From NCBI RefSeq assembly GCF_004360145.1, contig NZ_SAIT01000024.1:1-33555 (forward strand): a stretch of 33,555 nt of DNA, given 5' to 3'. How positions within the stretch are numbered: the stretch's first letter is position 1; the number at the start of each line of letters is the position of its first letter. The position numbers were made by a program, and so were the translations under genes. The notes under the pieces are model-generated. The model worked only from the letters and a program-made list of their open reading frames with translations. It had not been told where the DNA came from and made no database searches. Of the stretch, positions 8,371 through 16,755 are shown piece by piece. Source of the DNA: Aliiroseovarius marinus. Lineage in GTDB: Bacteria > Pseudomonadota > Alphaproteobacteria > Rhodobacterales > Rhodobacteraceae.

Positions 8371-9222
8371 ATGGCACTTCCTCCATATGCAACCACCGGC
8401 CAGCGGGTCTGGCACTATACCTTCCGCGTGATCTGTGGACTGATCTTCTTCTTCCTGATCGCTCCCATCGTCGTGGTGATCCCGCTTAGCTTCAACTCGC
8501 AGGATTTCTTTACCTTCACGAAAGAAATGCTGAGTTTCGATCCGGCAGGGTATTCGCTGAAGCACTATCGTGACTTCTTCGGGAACCCGGATTGGCAGGA
8601 TGCCCTGTGGAACTCGATCAAGATCGCACCGGCCGCCACGCTGCTGTCCGTGTCGCTGGGCACCTTGGCTGCGATTGGCCTGAGCCAGCCGCACGTGCCG
8701 GCTCGCCGTGCCATCATGGCCACGCTGATCTCGCCGATGATCGTTCCGCTGATTATCTCGGCAGCCGGGATGTACTTCTTCTATTCCCGCATCGGTCTGG
8801 CCGGCACCTATTGGGGTGTTGTGCTGGCGCACGCTGCACTGGGCATTCCCTTCGTGATCATCACCGTGACTGCAACGCTGGTGGGCTTTGACCGCTCGCT
8901 GACCCGTGCAGCGGCCAACATGGGCGCGGATCCGGTAACCACCTTCTTCCGCGTGCAGATGCCGCTGATCCTGCCGGGCGTGATCTCGGGTGCGCTGTTT
9001 GCCTTCATCACCTCGTTCGACGAAGTTGTTGTGGTGATCTTCGTGGGCTCGGCCAAACAGCAGACGCTGCCATGGCAGATGTTCACCGGCTTGCGCGAGC
9101 AGATCAGCCCGACCATTCTGGCGGTTGCCACGATCCTGGTGGCCATCTCGATCGCGCTTCTGACCACGGTCGAATTGCTGCGCCGCCGCTCCGAGCGCCT
9201 GCGCGGGATGTCCCCGGGCTGA
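8371..9222 (+). CDS. ABC transporter permease (PotC-like)
   Basis: A 283-residue inner-membrane permease of standard PotC size with about six membrane segments, the first at 16-38 (VICGLIFFFLIAPIVVVIPL). The EAA loop is TRAAANMGADPVTTFFRVQM. It starts 5 bases after the partner permease and is followed by a strong intrinsic terminator, so it ends the operon of ATPase, binding protein and two permeases. Together they form a complete importer. Order and family are those of polyamine/opine systems. Confidence 0.92.
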   Translation: MALPPYATTGQRVWHYTFRVICGLIFFFLIAPIVVVIPLSFNSQDFFTFTKEMLSFDPAGYSLKHYRDFFGNPDWQDALWNSIKIAPAATLLSVSLGTLAAIGLSQPHVPARRAIMATLISPMIVPLIISAAGMYFFYSRIGLAGTYWGVVLAHAALGIPFVIITVTATLVGFDRSLTRAAANMGADPVTTFFRVQMPLILPGVISGALFAFITSFDEVVVVIFVGSAKQQTLPWQMFTGLREQISPTILAVATILVAISIALLTTVELLRRRSERLRGMSPG

Positions 9223-9248
9223 TTGCTACAGAAAAACTGAAAAAGATC

Positions 9249-9275
9249 AGGCGCCTTTCAGGCGCCTTTTCTTTT
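9249..9275 (+). terminator. Intrinsic terminator of the ABC transporter operon
   Basis: The 8-base palindrome AGGCGCCT occurs twice, three bases apart, forming a GC-rich hairpin directly followed by TTTCTTTT. It lies 26 bases after the last permease gene. Confidence 0.88.
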
Positions 9276-9380
9276 GCAAATTGTTGTCCTGACGGTGCCT
9301 GGAAAAGGAATTTATTAACCGTTTTCCGGCAACTCTGTCCGAAATGTGTGACGGAGTGCGCAGCCGGATTGCTTCGGCCC

Positions 9381-9409
9381 CTTGCAGCCCCCCAAACACA
9401 GGACTAGGT
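9381..9409 (+). promoter_or_regulatory. Possible heat-shock type promoter for clpP
   Basis: CTTGCA (9381-9386) and CTAGGT (9404-9409) are separated by 17 bases and lie about 50 bases before the clpP start. CTTG boxes mark sigma-32 promoters in alphaproteobacteria; the -10 match is poor, so this is only a candidate. Confidence 0.28.
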
Positions 9410-9459
9410 TGGCATCAGGTGCCCAGAACGGGCTTTGGCGCGAAGAGAAAGCAGGCGAC

Positions 9460-10092
9460 ATGCACGATCCGATTGATACCTATATGAACACCCTTGTCCC
9501 GATGGTGGTCGAGCAGACCTCGCGCGGGGAACGGGCCTATGACATTTTCTCGCGCCTGTTGAAGGAACGGATCATTTTCCTGTCCGGCCCGGTGCATGAC
9601 GGCATGTCCAGCCTGATCGTGGCGCAGCTTCTGCACCTCGAGGCTGAGAACCCGAACAAAGAGATTTCGATGTACATCAACTCGCCGGGTGGCGTGGTGA
9701 CCTCGGGGCTGTCGATCTATGACACGATGCAATACATCAAACCCAAAGTGTCGACCTTGGTGATTGGTCAGGCCGCGTCGATGGGATCGTTGCTGCTGGC
9801 TGCTGGTGAAAGCGGTATGCGCTTCTCGCTTCCCAATTCGCGCATCATGGTGCACCAGCCTTCGGGCGGCTATCAGGGGCAGGCGACGGATATCATGATC
9901 CACGCACAGGAAACCCAGAAGCTGAAAGACCGCCTGAACGGGATCTATGTGAAGCACACGGGTCAGAAAATGGAAGCCGTGGTTGACGCGCTGGAGCGTG
10001 ACAACTTCATGGACCCCGAGGCCGCTAAAGACTGGGGTCTGATTGACGAGATCGTCGAGAACCGTGCCAAAGGCGACGACGCCGAGGCCTGA
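9460..10092 (+). CDS. clpP: ATP-dependent Clp protease proteolytic subunit
   Basis: A 210-residue ClpP serine protease with the complete triad Ser107 ([11 protein letters not shown]), His132 (VHQPSGG) and Asp181 (ERDNF). The 49-residue His-Asp spacing matches E. coli ClpP. It forms the tetradecameric degradation chamber used by ClpX and ClpA. The ATG at 9460 is preferred: it gives [19 protein letters not shown], the usual alphaproteobacterial N-terminus, whereas an upstream in-frame start at 9382 would add 26 unrelated residues. The ribosome site is weak (GCAGGCGAC). clpX follows 134 bases downstream, after a hairpin. Confidence 0.96.
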   Translation: MHDPIDTYMNTLVPMVVEQTSRGERAYDIFSRLLKERIIFLSGPVHDGMSSLIVAQLLHLEAENPNKEISMYINSPGGVVTSGLSIYDTMQYIKPKVSTLVIGQAASMGSLLLAAGESGMRFSLPNSRIMVHQPSGGYQGQATDIMIHAQETQKLKDRLNGIYVKHTGQKMEAVVDALERDNFMDPEAAKDWGLIDEIVENRAKGDDAEA

Positions 10093-10097
10093 TCTTG

Positions 10098-10118
10098 AAG
10101 GGCCCATCGCGGGCCTTT
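10098..10118 (+). terminator. Hairpin between clpP and clpX
   Basis: AAGGGCCC and GGGCCTTT form an 8-bp stem (one G-U pair) with a 5-base loop just after the clpP stop. No T-run follows, so it probably lets part of transcription through to clpX. Confidence 0.5.
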
Positions 10119-10226
10119 CAAAAAGCTGATTGTGAATACCCCGACCCTGGCCTAAGCTGGGGGAAGGGGCAAAGACCGCCCGGAAGGGCTTAACGGGGTC
10201 GGTATCCGGCCTAATGGGACTGGACT

Positions 10227-11495
10227 ATGGCGAATAATTCCTCTGGTGACAGCAAGAACACGCTTTACTGCTCGTTCTGCGGCAAAAGCCAGCACGAGGT
10301 GCGCAAGCTGATTGCGGGGCCGACGGTGTTTATCTGTGATGAATGCGTTGAGCTGTGCATGGACATCATCCGTGAAGAAACCAAGTCGTCGGGGCTGAAG
10401 TCCTCGGACGGGGTGCCGACACCTTCGGAAATCTGCCAGGTTCTGGATGATTACGTGATCGGGCAGGGGCATGCGAAACGTGTGCTGTCTGTGGCCGTGC
10501 ACAACCACTACAAGCGTTTGAACCACGCCGCCGCCAATGGCGACGAGATTGAGCTGGCGAAGTCCAACATCATGCTGATCGGGCCGACGGGCTGCGGTAA
10601 GACGTTGCTGGCCCAAACGCTCGCGCGCATTCTGGACGTGCCCTTTACCATGGCAGACGCCACCACACTGACCGAAGCCGGTTACGTGGGCGAGGACGTG
10701 GAAAACATCATTCTGAAGCTGCTGCAGGCGTCGGAATACAATGTCGAGCGCGCACAGCGCGGCATCGTTTATATCGACGAGGTCGACAAGATTACCCGCA
10801 AGTCGGACAACCCCTCGATCACCCGCGACGTATCGGGCGAGGGTGTGCAGCAAGCGCTCTTGAAGATCATGGAAGGCACCGTTGCCTCGGTTCCGCCGCA
10901 AGGTGGCCGCAAGCACCCGCAGCAGGAATTCCTGCAAGTGGACACCACGAACATCCTGTTCATCTGTGGCGGCGCGTTCGCGGGTCTGGATAAGATCATC
11001 GCACAGCGCGGCAAGGGCTCGGCCATGGGCTTTGGCGCTGATGTGCGCGAAAATGACGACCGTGGTGTGGGCGAGCTGTTCAAAGAGCTTGAGCCTGAAG
11101 ACCTGCTGAAATTCGGTCTAATTCCGGAATTCGTTGGCCGTTTGCCGGTGATTGCAACGCTGGAAGATCTGGACGCGGATGCTCTGGTTACCATCCTGAC
11201 CGCGCCGAAGAACGCCTTGGTCAAACAGTACCAGCGCCTGTTCGAACTGGAAGACGCGCAGCTGACCTTTACCGAGGATGCGCTGAAAGCCATCGCGAAA
11301 CGGGCTATTGAACGCAAGACCGGCGCGCGCGGGCTGCGCTCGATCATGGAAGACATCCTGCTGGACACGATGTTCGAACTGCCGGGACTTGAGAACGTGG
11401 ACGAAGTGGTCGTGAATGACGAGGCGGTGACCTCGGACGCGAAGCCGCTGATCATCTACGCGGACACCGCGAAGGAAGAAGTGACCGCCAGCTAA
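10227..11495 (+). CDS. clpX: ATP-dependent Clp protease ATP-binding subunit ClpX
   Basis: A 422-residue AAA+ unfoldase. The N-terminal C4 zinc-binding domain has Cys15, Cys18, Cys37 and Cys40. Walker A is GPTGCGKT (119-126), Walker B is [10 protein letters not shown] with Asp184/Glu185, and the RKH pore motif is in GGRKHPQQ. The ClpP-docking loop reads MGF rather than the E. coli IGF tripeptide (GSAMGFGAD). ClpX recognises tagged substrates, unfolds them and feeds ClpP. The length is standard. A spacer of 134 bases with a hairpin separates it from clpP, and a clear intrinsic terminator follows. No frameshift or missing residue was seen. Confidence 0.97.
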   Translation: MANNSSGDSKNTLYCSFCGKSQHEVRKLIAGPTVFICDECVELCMDIIREETKSSGLKSSDGVPTPSEICQVLDDYVIGQGHAKRVLSVAVHNHYKRLNHAAANGDEIELAKSNIMLIGPTGCGKTLLAQTLARILDVPFTMADATTLTEAGYVGEDVENIILKLLQASEYNVERAQRGIVYIDEVDKITRKSDNPSITRDVSGEGVQQALLKIMEGTVASVPPQGGRKHPQQEFLQVDTTNILFICGGAFAGLDKIIAQRGKGSAMGFGADVRENDDRGVGELFKELEPEDLLKFGLIPEFVGRLPVIATLEDLDADALVTILTAPKNALVKQYQRLFELEDAQLTFTEDALKAIAKRAIERKTGARGLRSIMEDILLDTMFELPGLENVDEVVVNDEAVTSDAKPLIIYADTAKEEVTAS

Positions 11496-11524
11496 GCGCG
11501 CAAACTGATTCCCGAAATCATTAC

Positions 11525-11558
11525 AAAGCCATCGCCCTGCGCGGTGGCTTTTCCTTTT
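11525..11558 (+). terminator. Intrinsic terminator after clpX
   Basis: AAAGCCATCGC pairs with GCGGTGGCTTT (one G-U) around a 5-base loop and is followed by TTCCTTTT. It lies 30 bases downstream of the clpX stop. Confidence 0.85.
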
Positions 11559-11679
11559 AAGGCCTGCCTGCGCACGAAACTGGCCTCAAATCGCGCATGG
11601 AACGTGGATTGACGGGCAAAGCTCTGGACCTTCGCACCAGCTTGGGCCATATCAAGTGTAAGAAATTTCGGAGATCGAC

Positions 11680-12051
11680 ATGCGGCTTCTTTCGCTTCTG
11701 ACATGGTACCACAGTGAGACGATCGGAACCTGGCTGTTCACACGCCGTAAGGGCGTGAAAGTCGGGCAGGACGATCAGGGCAATGTCTTCTATCGCAACC
11801 AAGACGACAGCCGCCGCTGGGTGATCTATAACGGCGAGCCCGAGGCAAGCCGCGTCAGCCCCGAATGGCATGGCTGGCTGCACCACACGTTTGACAACTG
11901 CCCGGAAGACAAGCCGCTGGTCCACAAGGACTGGGAAAAGCCGCATCAGGATAACCTGACCGGTACGGCGCTGGCCTATGCGCCGGTTGGGTCCCTGCGG
12001 CAGGCCGCCCCGGTCGAGCGTAGCGATTATGAAGCTTGGCAGCCTGAGTAA
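11680..12051 (+). CDS. NDUFA12-family NADH:ubiquinone oxidoreductase accessory subunit
   Basis: A 123-residue protein of the NDUFA12 (B17.2) family, a supernumerary subunit of complex I shared by alphaproteobacteria and mitochondria. Diagnostic stretches are [13 protein letters not shown], the central RRWVIYNG, and PPEWHGWLH-like [10 protein letters not shown]. It is small and soluble, expected on the matrix/cytosolic arm of complex I at the inner membrane. The start follows GGAGATCGAC. It stands 185 bases after clpX, beyond a terminator, and shortly before mlaD, with which it may share a transcript. The gene order with mlaD and a DUF2155 gene is, to my knowledge, common in Rhodobacterales. 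Confidence 0.92.
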   Translation: MRLLSLLTWYHSETIGTWLFTRRKGVKVGQDDQGNVFYRNQDDSRRWVIYNGEPEASRVSPEWHGWLHHTFDNCPEDKPLVHKDWEKPHQDNLTGTALAYAPVGSLRQAAPVERSDYEAWQPE

Positions 12052-12093
12052 GCTAGTTTCGACGATCAGTCCTCTGAGTGAGGGAGATTTCGC

Positions 12094-12552
12094 ATGAGCA
12101 ATACCCACACAACCGAGGTCGTCACCGGCAGCATCGTGCTGGCGGTTGCCGTTGGGTTCCTGCTGTATGCAGGCCAGATTGTGGGCCTGTCTGGGACGGG
12201 AACGACCACCAGCTATACCGCGTCTTTCCGGACGGCGGATGGTATCTCGGTCGGGACGGATGTGCGTCTGGGCGGCGTTAAGGTTGGCACAGTGACCGAC
12301 ATCACGCTGAACCCGGACACGTTTCGGGCCGACGCGGATTTCACCGTGCAGTCTGACGTAGCTTTGCCGGAAGACACCGCCATCATCATCTCGTCCGAAG
12401 GCCTTCTGGGCGGTAATTTCGTCGAGCTTTTGCCCGGCGGATCGCCCTTCAATCTAGAGCCGGGTGCCGAGATCGAAGACACTCAAGGCTCGGTCAGCCT
12501 TGTGCAGCTATTGCTGAAATACGTCGCCGGTGGCGAGGATAGCGCCGAGTGA
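12094..12552 (+). CDS. mlaD: MlaD-type phospholipid-transport periplasmic subunit (MCE domain)
   Basis: A 152-residue single MCE-domain protein. One N-terminal membrane anchor (about 9-28, TGSIVLAVAVGFLLYAGQIV) is followed by the MCE domain (YTASFRTADGISVGTDVRLGGVKVG) and the LLGGNFVELLPGG segment. MlaD forms a hexameric ring on the MlaFE transporter and shuttles phospholipids between inner and outer membranes. The partners mlaE, mlaF and mlaC are not in this window. A good ribosome site (GTGAGGGAGA) lies before the ATG. Its stop overlaps the GTG start of the following DUF2155 gene. Confidence 0.92.
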   Translation: MSNTHTTEVVTGSIVLAVAVGFLLYAGQIVGLSGTGTTTSYTASFRTADGISVGTDVRLGGVKVGTVTDITLNPDTFRADADFTVQSDVALPEDTAIIISSEGLLGGNFVELLPGGSPFNLEPGAEIEDTQGSVSLVQLLLKYVAGGEDSAE

Positions 12553-12908
12553 TCCGCGCTGCTGTCATCCTGTCCGCCGCGTTGTTCGCGGCCGGCACGG
12601 CTTGGGCCGAAACCGCAAAGGCGTCGGGTGCCCTTCTGCGTGGATTGGACAAGGTGTCGGGCACGCCCGTGGACTTCAAGATGAACGTGGGCGACACGGT
12701 CGAACTGGGCCGTCTGCGCGTCACCTTGGGCGAATGCCGCTATCCCACCGACAACCCCTCGGGCGACGCCTTTGCGTGGCTGGTGGTACGCGATGGCAAT
12801 GCAGAAGAGACCACGTTCGAAGGCTGGATGATCGCATCCTCGCCTGCGCTGAACGCGCTTGACCACCCGCGCTATGACGTCTGGGTGTTGCGCTGCGTCA
12901 CCGAATAA
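12549..12908 (+). CDS. DUF2155 domain protein, secreted
   Basis: A 119-residue protein with an N-terminal signal peptide (likely cleavage after GTAWA, residue 20) and a DUF2155 domain: LDKVSGTPVDFKMNVGDTVE, then LGECRYP and FEGWMIASSPALNALDHP. The function of the family is not established; linkage with mlaD suggests an envelope role. The GTG start overlaps the mlaD stop. The 3' end overlaps the convergent aat gene by 37 bases (12872-12908), so no terminator fits between them. Confidence 0.88.
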   Translation: MIRAAVILSAALFAAGTAWAETAKASGALLRGLDKVSGTPVDFKMNVGDTVELGRLRVTLGECRYPTDNPSGDAFAWLVVRDGNAEETTFEGWMIASSPALNALDHPRYDVWVLRCVTE

Positions 12909-13522
12909 GCGTCTGGCAGGGGGCGACATGTCAGGTCGGCTTGACCCTCCAACGCAGTTCTCAACAGCTGATGATAGGCCGCGCGCGGGATCTCGACCGC
13001 GCCCAAACTGGCCAGATGCGGGGTTAGGAACTGCGTGTCGAACAGCGTAAAGCCGCAGGCCCGTAGATGGGTCACCAGATAGGCAAGTGCGATCTTTGAG
13101 GCGTCCCGACGGCGCGAGAACATGCTTTCCCCAAAAAACGCCCTGCCCAGCGTAACCCCATAGACGCCTCCGATCAGCGCGTCGCCCTCCCACAGCTCAA
13201 GCGAATGGGCGTGGCCCATCCGGTACAACTGAGCATACAGCGCGAAAATTGTGTCGTTGATCCAGGTTTCCTCCCGGTCAGCACATCCCGCAACAGTCCC
13301 CGCAAAATCCCGGTTCAGGGTGACCTGATAAGGCGTGCGGCGGATCGTGCGGGCAAGGCTGCGCGAGATGTGAAAGCTGTCCAGCGGAAAGATCCCGCGA
13401 AGTTTTGGATCGACCCAGAAGATTTCGGGATCATCGCGCCCTTCGGCCATGGGAAAGACACCCATAGCATAGGCTTTCAACAGCAGTTCTGCGGTGAGAG
13501 GAGGAGGGGTGGGGTGGGCCAA
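12872..13522 (-). CDS. aat: Leucyl/phenylalanyl-tRNA--protein transferase
   Basis: A 216-residue Aat enzyme. Family landmarks are LLKAYAMGVFPMAE, PKLRGIFPLDSFHISRSL, ELWEGDALIGGVYGV, FFGESMFSRRRDASKIAL and LFDTQFLTPHLASLGA. It moves Leu or Phe from tRNA onto the N-terminus of proteins starting with Arg or Lys, marking them for ClpS/ClpAP under the N-end rule. The start is TTG, with AAGGG about 4 bases upstream inside the 6-base gap after the accC stop. It is the last gene of the minus-strand accB-accC-aat set. No clpS gene is in view. Confidence 0.95.
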   Translation of the reverse strand: MAHPTPPPLTAELLLKAYAMGVFPMAEGRDDPEIFWVDPKLRGIFPLDSFHISRSLARTIRRTPYQVTLNRDFAGTVAGCADREETWINDTIFALYAQLYRMGHAHSLELWEGDALIGGVYGVTLGRAFFGESMFSRRRDASKIALAYLVTHLRACGFTLFDTQFLTPHLASLGAVEIPRAAYHQLLRTALEGQADLTCRPLPDAYSVTQRNTQTS

Positions 13523-13528
13523 TGGCCC

Positions 13529-14881
13529 TTACCCCATGTTTTCGTCCAACCAGCGTTCCAGCCAGTGGATATTGTAGTCACCCGAGTGGATGTCGGCCTC
13601 GGCCAGCAGCATGTCGAACAGCGGCACCGTGGTTTCAATCCCATCGATGATCAGCTCGCCCAAGGCGCGGCTCAGACGTGCCAGTGCTTCGGGGCGGTCG
13701 CGGCCATGCACGATCAGCTTGCCGATCAGGCTGTCGTAATAGGGCGGGATCGAATAGCCGTCATAGAGCGCGCTATCCATCCGTACACCTAAACCGCCGG
13801 GGGCGTGATACTGGGTGATCTTACCCGGGCTGGGGGTGAAGTTCGGCAGACGCTCGGCGTTCAGGCGGACCTCGATCGCGTGGCCGTTCACCACCAGATC
13901 CGACTGGGCGAAGGACAGCTTGTTGCCTTCCGCCACAAGGATCTGTTCGCGGACCAGATCAACATCGAAGATATATTCGGTAACGGGGTGTTCCACCTGC
14001 AGACGGGTGTTCATTTCAATGAAATAGAACTCGCCATCTTCATAGAGGAACTCGATCGTACCAGCGCCGGAATAGCCCATTTCGGCCACAGCGTTGGCGC
14101 AGATTGTACCAATCTTTTCACGCTCTTCCGGGGTGATCGAGGGGCCAGGGGCCTCTTCAAACACCTTCTGGTGACGACGCTGCAAGGAGCAGTCACGTTC
14201 CGCCAGATGCACGCCGCCGCCTTGGCCGTCGCCAAAGACCTGCACTTCGATGTGACGCGGCTTTTGGAGGTATTTCTCCATATAGACTTCGTCATTGCCG
14301 AAGGCGGCTTTCGCTTCCGAGCGCGCGGTCGAGAACGCGGTGTCGATGTCGGCCTCGGTCTCGGCCACTTTCATGCCGCGTCCGCCACCACCTGCGGTGG
14401 CTTTGATGATGACCGGATAGCCCATCTCGGCCGCGGTTTTGCGCGCGCTTTCGATGTCAGGCACACCACCGTCCGAGCCCGGAACAACCGGAATGCCCAG
14501 CTTGATCGCGGTGTCTTTCGCGGTGATCTTGTCGCCCATCATGCGGATGTGCTCGGCCGAGGGGCCGATGAAGGTGATCTCGTGATCTTCCAAGGCCTGC
14601 ACGAAGGTCGCGTTTTCCGACAGGAAGCCGTAACCGGGGTGCACAGCTTGTGCGCCGGTGATTTCGCAAGCGGCGATGATCGCGGGGATCGACAGATAGC
14701 TGTCGGCGCCGGCGTTGGGGCCGATACAGACGCTTTCATCTGCCATGCGCACATGCATCGCGTCCACATCAGCGGTCGAATGCACGGCAACGGTTTTGAT
14801 GCCCATCTCGCGGGCGGCACGGATCACGCGCATCGCAATCTCGCCCCGGTTGGCAATTAGGATTTTATCGAACTGGGCCAT
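13529..14881 (-). CDS. accC: Acetyl-CoA carboxylase biotin carboxylase subunit
   Basis: A 450-residue biotin carboxylase with ATP-grasp fold. The glycine-rich lid loop GGGGRGMK is at 164-171 and the active-site segment [14 protein letters not shown] starts at 289 (Glu289, Asn291, Arg293, Glu297). The N-terminus [20 protein letters not shown] is the usual signature. It carboxylates the biotin on AccB using ATP and bicarbonate, the first half of malonyl-CoA synthesis. The start lies 10 bases after the accB stop with an AGGGGCGG ribosome site. The carboxyltransferase genes accA and accD are not in the window, as is normal. Confidence 0.97.
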   Translation of the reverse strand: MAQFDKILIANRGEIAMRVIRAAREMGIKTVAVHSTADVDAMHVRMADESVCIGPNAGADSYLSIPAIIAACEITGAQAVHPGYGFLSENATFVQALEDHEITFIGPSAEHIRMMGDKITAKDTAIKLGIPVVPGSDGGVPDIESARKTAAEMGYPVIIKATAGGGGRGMKVAETEADIDTAFSTARSEAKAAFGNDEVYMEKYLQKPRHIEVQVFGDGQGGGVHLAERDCSLQRRHQKVFEEAPGPSITPEEREKIGTICANAVAEMGYSGAGTIEFLYEDGEFYFIEMNTRLQVEHPVTEYIFDVDLVREQILVAEGNKLSFAQSDLVVNGHAIEVRLNAERLPNFTPSPGKITQYHAPGGLGVRMDSALYDGYSIPPYYDSLIGKLIVHGRDRPEALARLSRALGELIIDGIETTVPLFDMLLAEADIHSGDYNIHWLERWLDENMG

Positions 14882-14891
14882 GATCCGCCCC

Positions 14892-15398
14892 TTATTCGAT
14901 GATCATCAGCGGCGCGCCAAATTCGACCGGCGAGCCATCTTCGACCAGAATGCGGGTCACTTTACCTGCACGCGGGGCCGGGATCTGGTTCATGGTCTTC
15001 ATGGCTTCCACGATCAGCAGGGTCTGGCCTTCCGACACGGTATCGCCCACGTTGACGAAGGACGGGCTGCCGGGCTCTGCCTGAAGGTAGGCGGTGCCGA
15101 CCATCGGCGATGGAACGGCGCCGGGGTGGCTTGCCGGATCGTCAGAAGCCGCGGCCGGAGCGTCTGCGGCGGGTGCGGCTGCCGGGGCGGCAGCGGCGGC
15201 TACGGGTGCAGGGGCCGCAGCGGCAACGGGGGCTGCGATCTGCTGTACAACCTCTTTCGCGCGGCTGACGCGTACGTTCAGGCTGTCGTTTTCGCCATAG
15301 TCGCGCATGACTTCCAGCTCGGTCAGGTCGTTTTCCTGAAGCAGTTTCGCCAGCGCTTCGATGAATGCCACATCGGTTTCGTGATTTTTCTTGGCCAT
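14892..15398 (-). CDS. accB: Acetyl-CoA carboxylase biotin carboxyl carrier protein
   Basis: A 168-residue BCCP. The N-terminal helix region is followed by an alanine/proline-rich flexible linker (about 56-92) and a C-terminal biotinyl domain with Lys134 in EAMKTMNQI, the biotinylation site. The thumb-containing [13 protein letters not shown] is present. The start follows GAGGACCT. It is 129 bases downstream of a proline-rich hypothetical gene on the same strand and is coupled to accC. Confidence 0.97.
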   Translation of the reverse strand: MAKKNHETDVAFIEALAKLLQENDLTELEVMRDYGENDSLNVRVSRAKEVVQQIAAPVAAAAPAPVAAAAAPAAAPAADAPAAASDDPASHPGAVPSPMVGTAYLQAEPGSPSFVNVGDTVSEGQTLLIVEAMKTMNQIPAPRAGKVTRILVEDGSPVEFGAPLMIIE

Positions 15399-15526
15399 AG
15401 GTCCTCGCCCTAGATTGTCTGCCTGTCTATCTATGCAGGCTTCACGTCATTGCAACGCTTATAAGACGCTACGTAAGGGGAGAAAAGCAAGAAGGGCAGC
15501 GAAATCGGAAAATCGCCCGATATCGG

Positions 15527-15973
15527 TCAGGAATTCTGGGCAGCCTCCGTCGAAACCGGGTCGTCAGATTGGGGGGGGCTGTCGTCCTGACGGATCTCGG
15601 GCGTATCTGGCGCCTCGTCCACGTCGGTGAGTTGTTCGGGCTGGGGCTCCTGGCTCTCAGACAGAGACCGTGCCAGTTCGATCTGTGCCAGACGCTGGTG
15701 CAACTCGCGTTCCATTTCCAACACGTTCATCTGGAAGGTTGGCGGCGGTCCGACCGGTTGGTTCGGGTCCGGAGGCGGCTCGATTGCAGTGTGTTTTCGG
15801 CTGTCGGTCAATGCCTGCGTGTTGCCATGTTCCTGCGTGTTATGGGCATCCGCGCGGGTTTCGCCGGCTGTGGGCGATTTTTCCACGCGGTTCGGGTCAG
15901 GGGCCGGACGCACGGACCTCTGCGCCATCAATGTGGCCTGCGCCCCCAAGGGGGAGGGTACTGTAAATTCCAT
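15527..15973 (-). CDS. Hypothetical proline/glutamine-rich protein with short coiled coil
   Basis: I do not recognise a family. The chosen start (MEFTVPSPLG) has GGAG six bases upstream and gives 148 residues; the frame stays open upstream but would then run into the regulator gene. The sequence is low in hydrophobic residues and rich in Pro, Gln, Asp and Glu. One likely helix, VLEMERELHQRLAQIELARS, resembles a short coiled coil and would be the only ordered part. There is no signal peptide or membrane segment. It lies between a PAS-LuxR regulator and accB on the same strand, so it may be co-transcribed with either. Confidence that it is a real gene is moderate. Confidence 0.55.
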   Translation of the reverse strand: MEFTVPSPLGAQATLMAQRSVRPAPDPNRVEKSPTAGETRADAHNTQEHGNTQALTDSRKHTAIEPPPDPNQPVGPPPTFQMNVLEMERELHQRLAQIELARSLSESQEPQPEQLTDVDEAPDTPEIRQDDSPPQSDDPVSTEAAQNS

Positions 15974-16092
15974 TTCAAGCTCCGTTACCTGCGGAGCCCC
16001 CACCATGTGGCAGTTTATCCAGCCAAAAGTTGCCAGAGGCTTAAGATCTGGTGGAAAATGTTCACGAAGGTTAACGCGGTCTAAACGAAGTC

Positions 16093-16635
16093 TTACAGCG
16101 GCATGCCCGAGAACTTCGCCACAAGCTCGGGCAGTTTGCGGGCGCCGAACTTTTGCAACAGCCGCGCGCGATGTGCTTCGACGGTGCGATAGCTCAGCCC
16201 CAACGACAGGCCGATCTCTTTCGACGTCTTGCCCTGACAGGTCAGGATGGCCACGTCGCGTTCGCGGGGCGTCAGTTCGACCACAGGGCGTTCGGCCGAT
16301 AGGTCGGCAAAGCTCCAAACGCCTTGGCGGAACGGGTCGTCAGGCGTCAAGCTGGTGCCGCGTACGCGACACCAGAACATGTCGCCATCCAGCCGTCGCA
16401 TCACGCGCTCGTCTTCATAGCGCCCGGTTTCACGCAGGATATCGCCCCCGACTCGCGCCACTTTTTCATAGTCTTTCAGGGATGGGTACAGCCGTTCCAG
16501 TGGCATGTCTTTGAAGCTGTCGACCTCGGCCCCGAACATCTCGGCAAAACGCAAGTTGCATTGGCGCACGATCCTGTTTTCGGTCAGCGCAAGCCCTGTG
16601 GGCGCGTACATGAAGGCAAGATCCATCTGCGTCAT
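16093..16635 (-). CDS. PAS-domain LuxR-type transcriptional regulator
   Basis: About 180 residues from the chosen ATG at 16635 (MTQMDLAF). An N-terminal PAS domain (MYAPTGLALTENRIVRQCN to FWCRVRGTSL) precedes a GerE/LuxR helix-turn-helix (LTPRERDVAILTCQG, YRTVEAHRARLLQKFG). The frame extends to 16770, but the extra 45 residues look non-coding and would overlap the divergent acyl-CoA synthetase start; AGTGGGG precedes the chosen start. There is no autoinducer-binding or receiver domain, so the signal is probably sensed by the PAS domain. It is transcribed divergently from the acyl-CoA synthetase gene across about 120 bases and may control it. Confidence 0.85.
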   Translation of the reverse strand: MTQMDLAFMYAPTGLALTENRIVRQCNLRFAEMFGAEVDSFKDMPLERLYPSLKDYEKVARVGGDILRETGRYEDERVMRRLDGDMFWCRVRGTSLTPDDPFRQGVWSFADLSAERPVVELTPRERDVAILTCQGKTSKEIGLSLGLSYRTVEAHRARLLQKFGARKLPELVAKFSGMPL

Positions 16636-16755
16636 GGCCCCACTCTGCCAAAGCTTTGACGACAATTCAAACAGTTGCGTAGTTATACGGGGCTTGCATG
16701 GACATAAAATGTCGTCCGATAGTCGTTTGGTCGATCGTGATGAAAGGGAGGTCTC

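Noticed and set aside
13805-14860. 351-codon plus-strand frame opposite accC
   Set aside because: Antisense shadow of a gene with full biotin carboxylase motifs.
15974-16318. N-terminal extension of the proline-rich hypothetical gene
   Set aside because: It would overlap the LuxR regulator and has no ribosome site; a later ATG with GGAG fits better.
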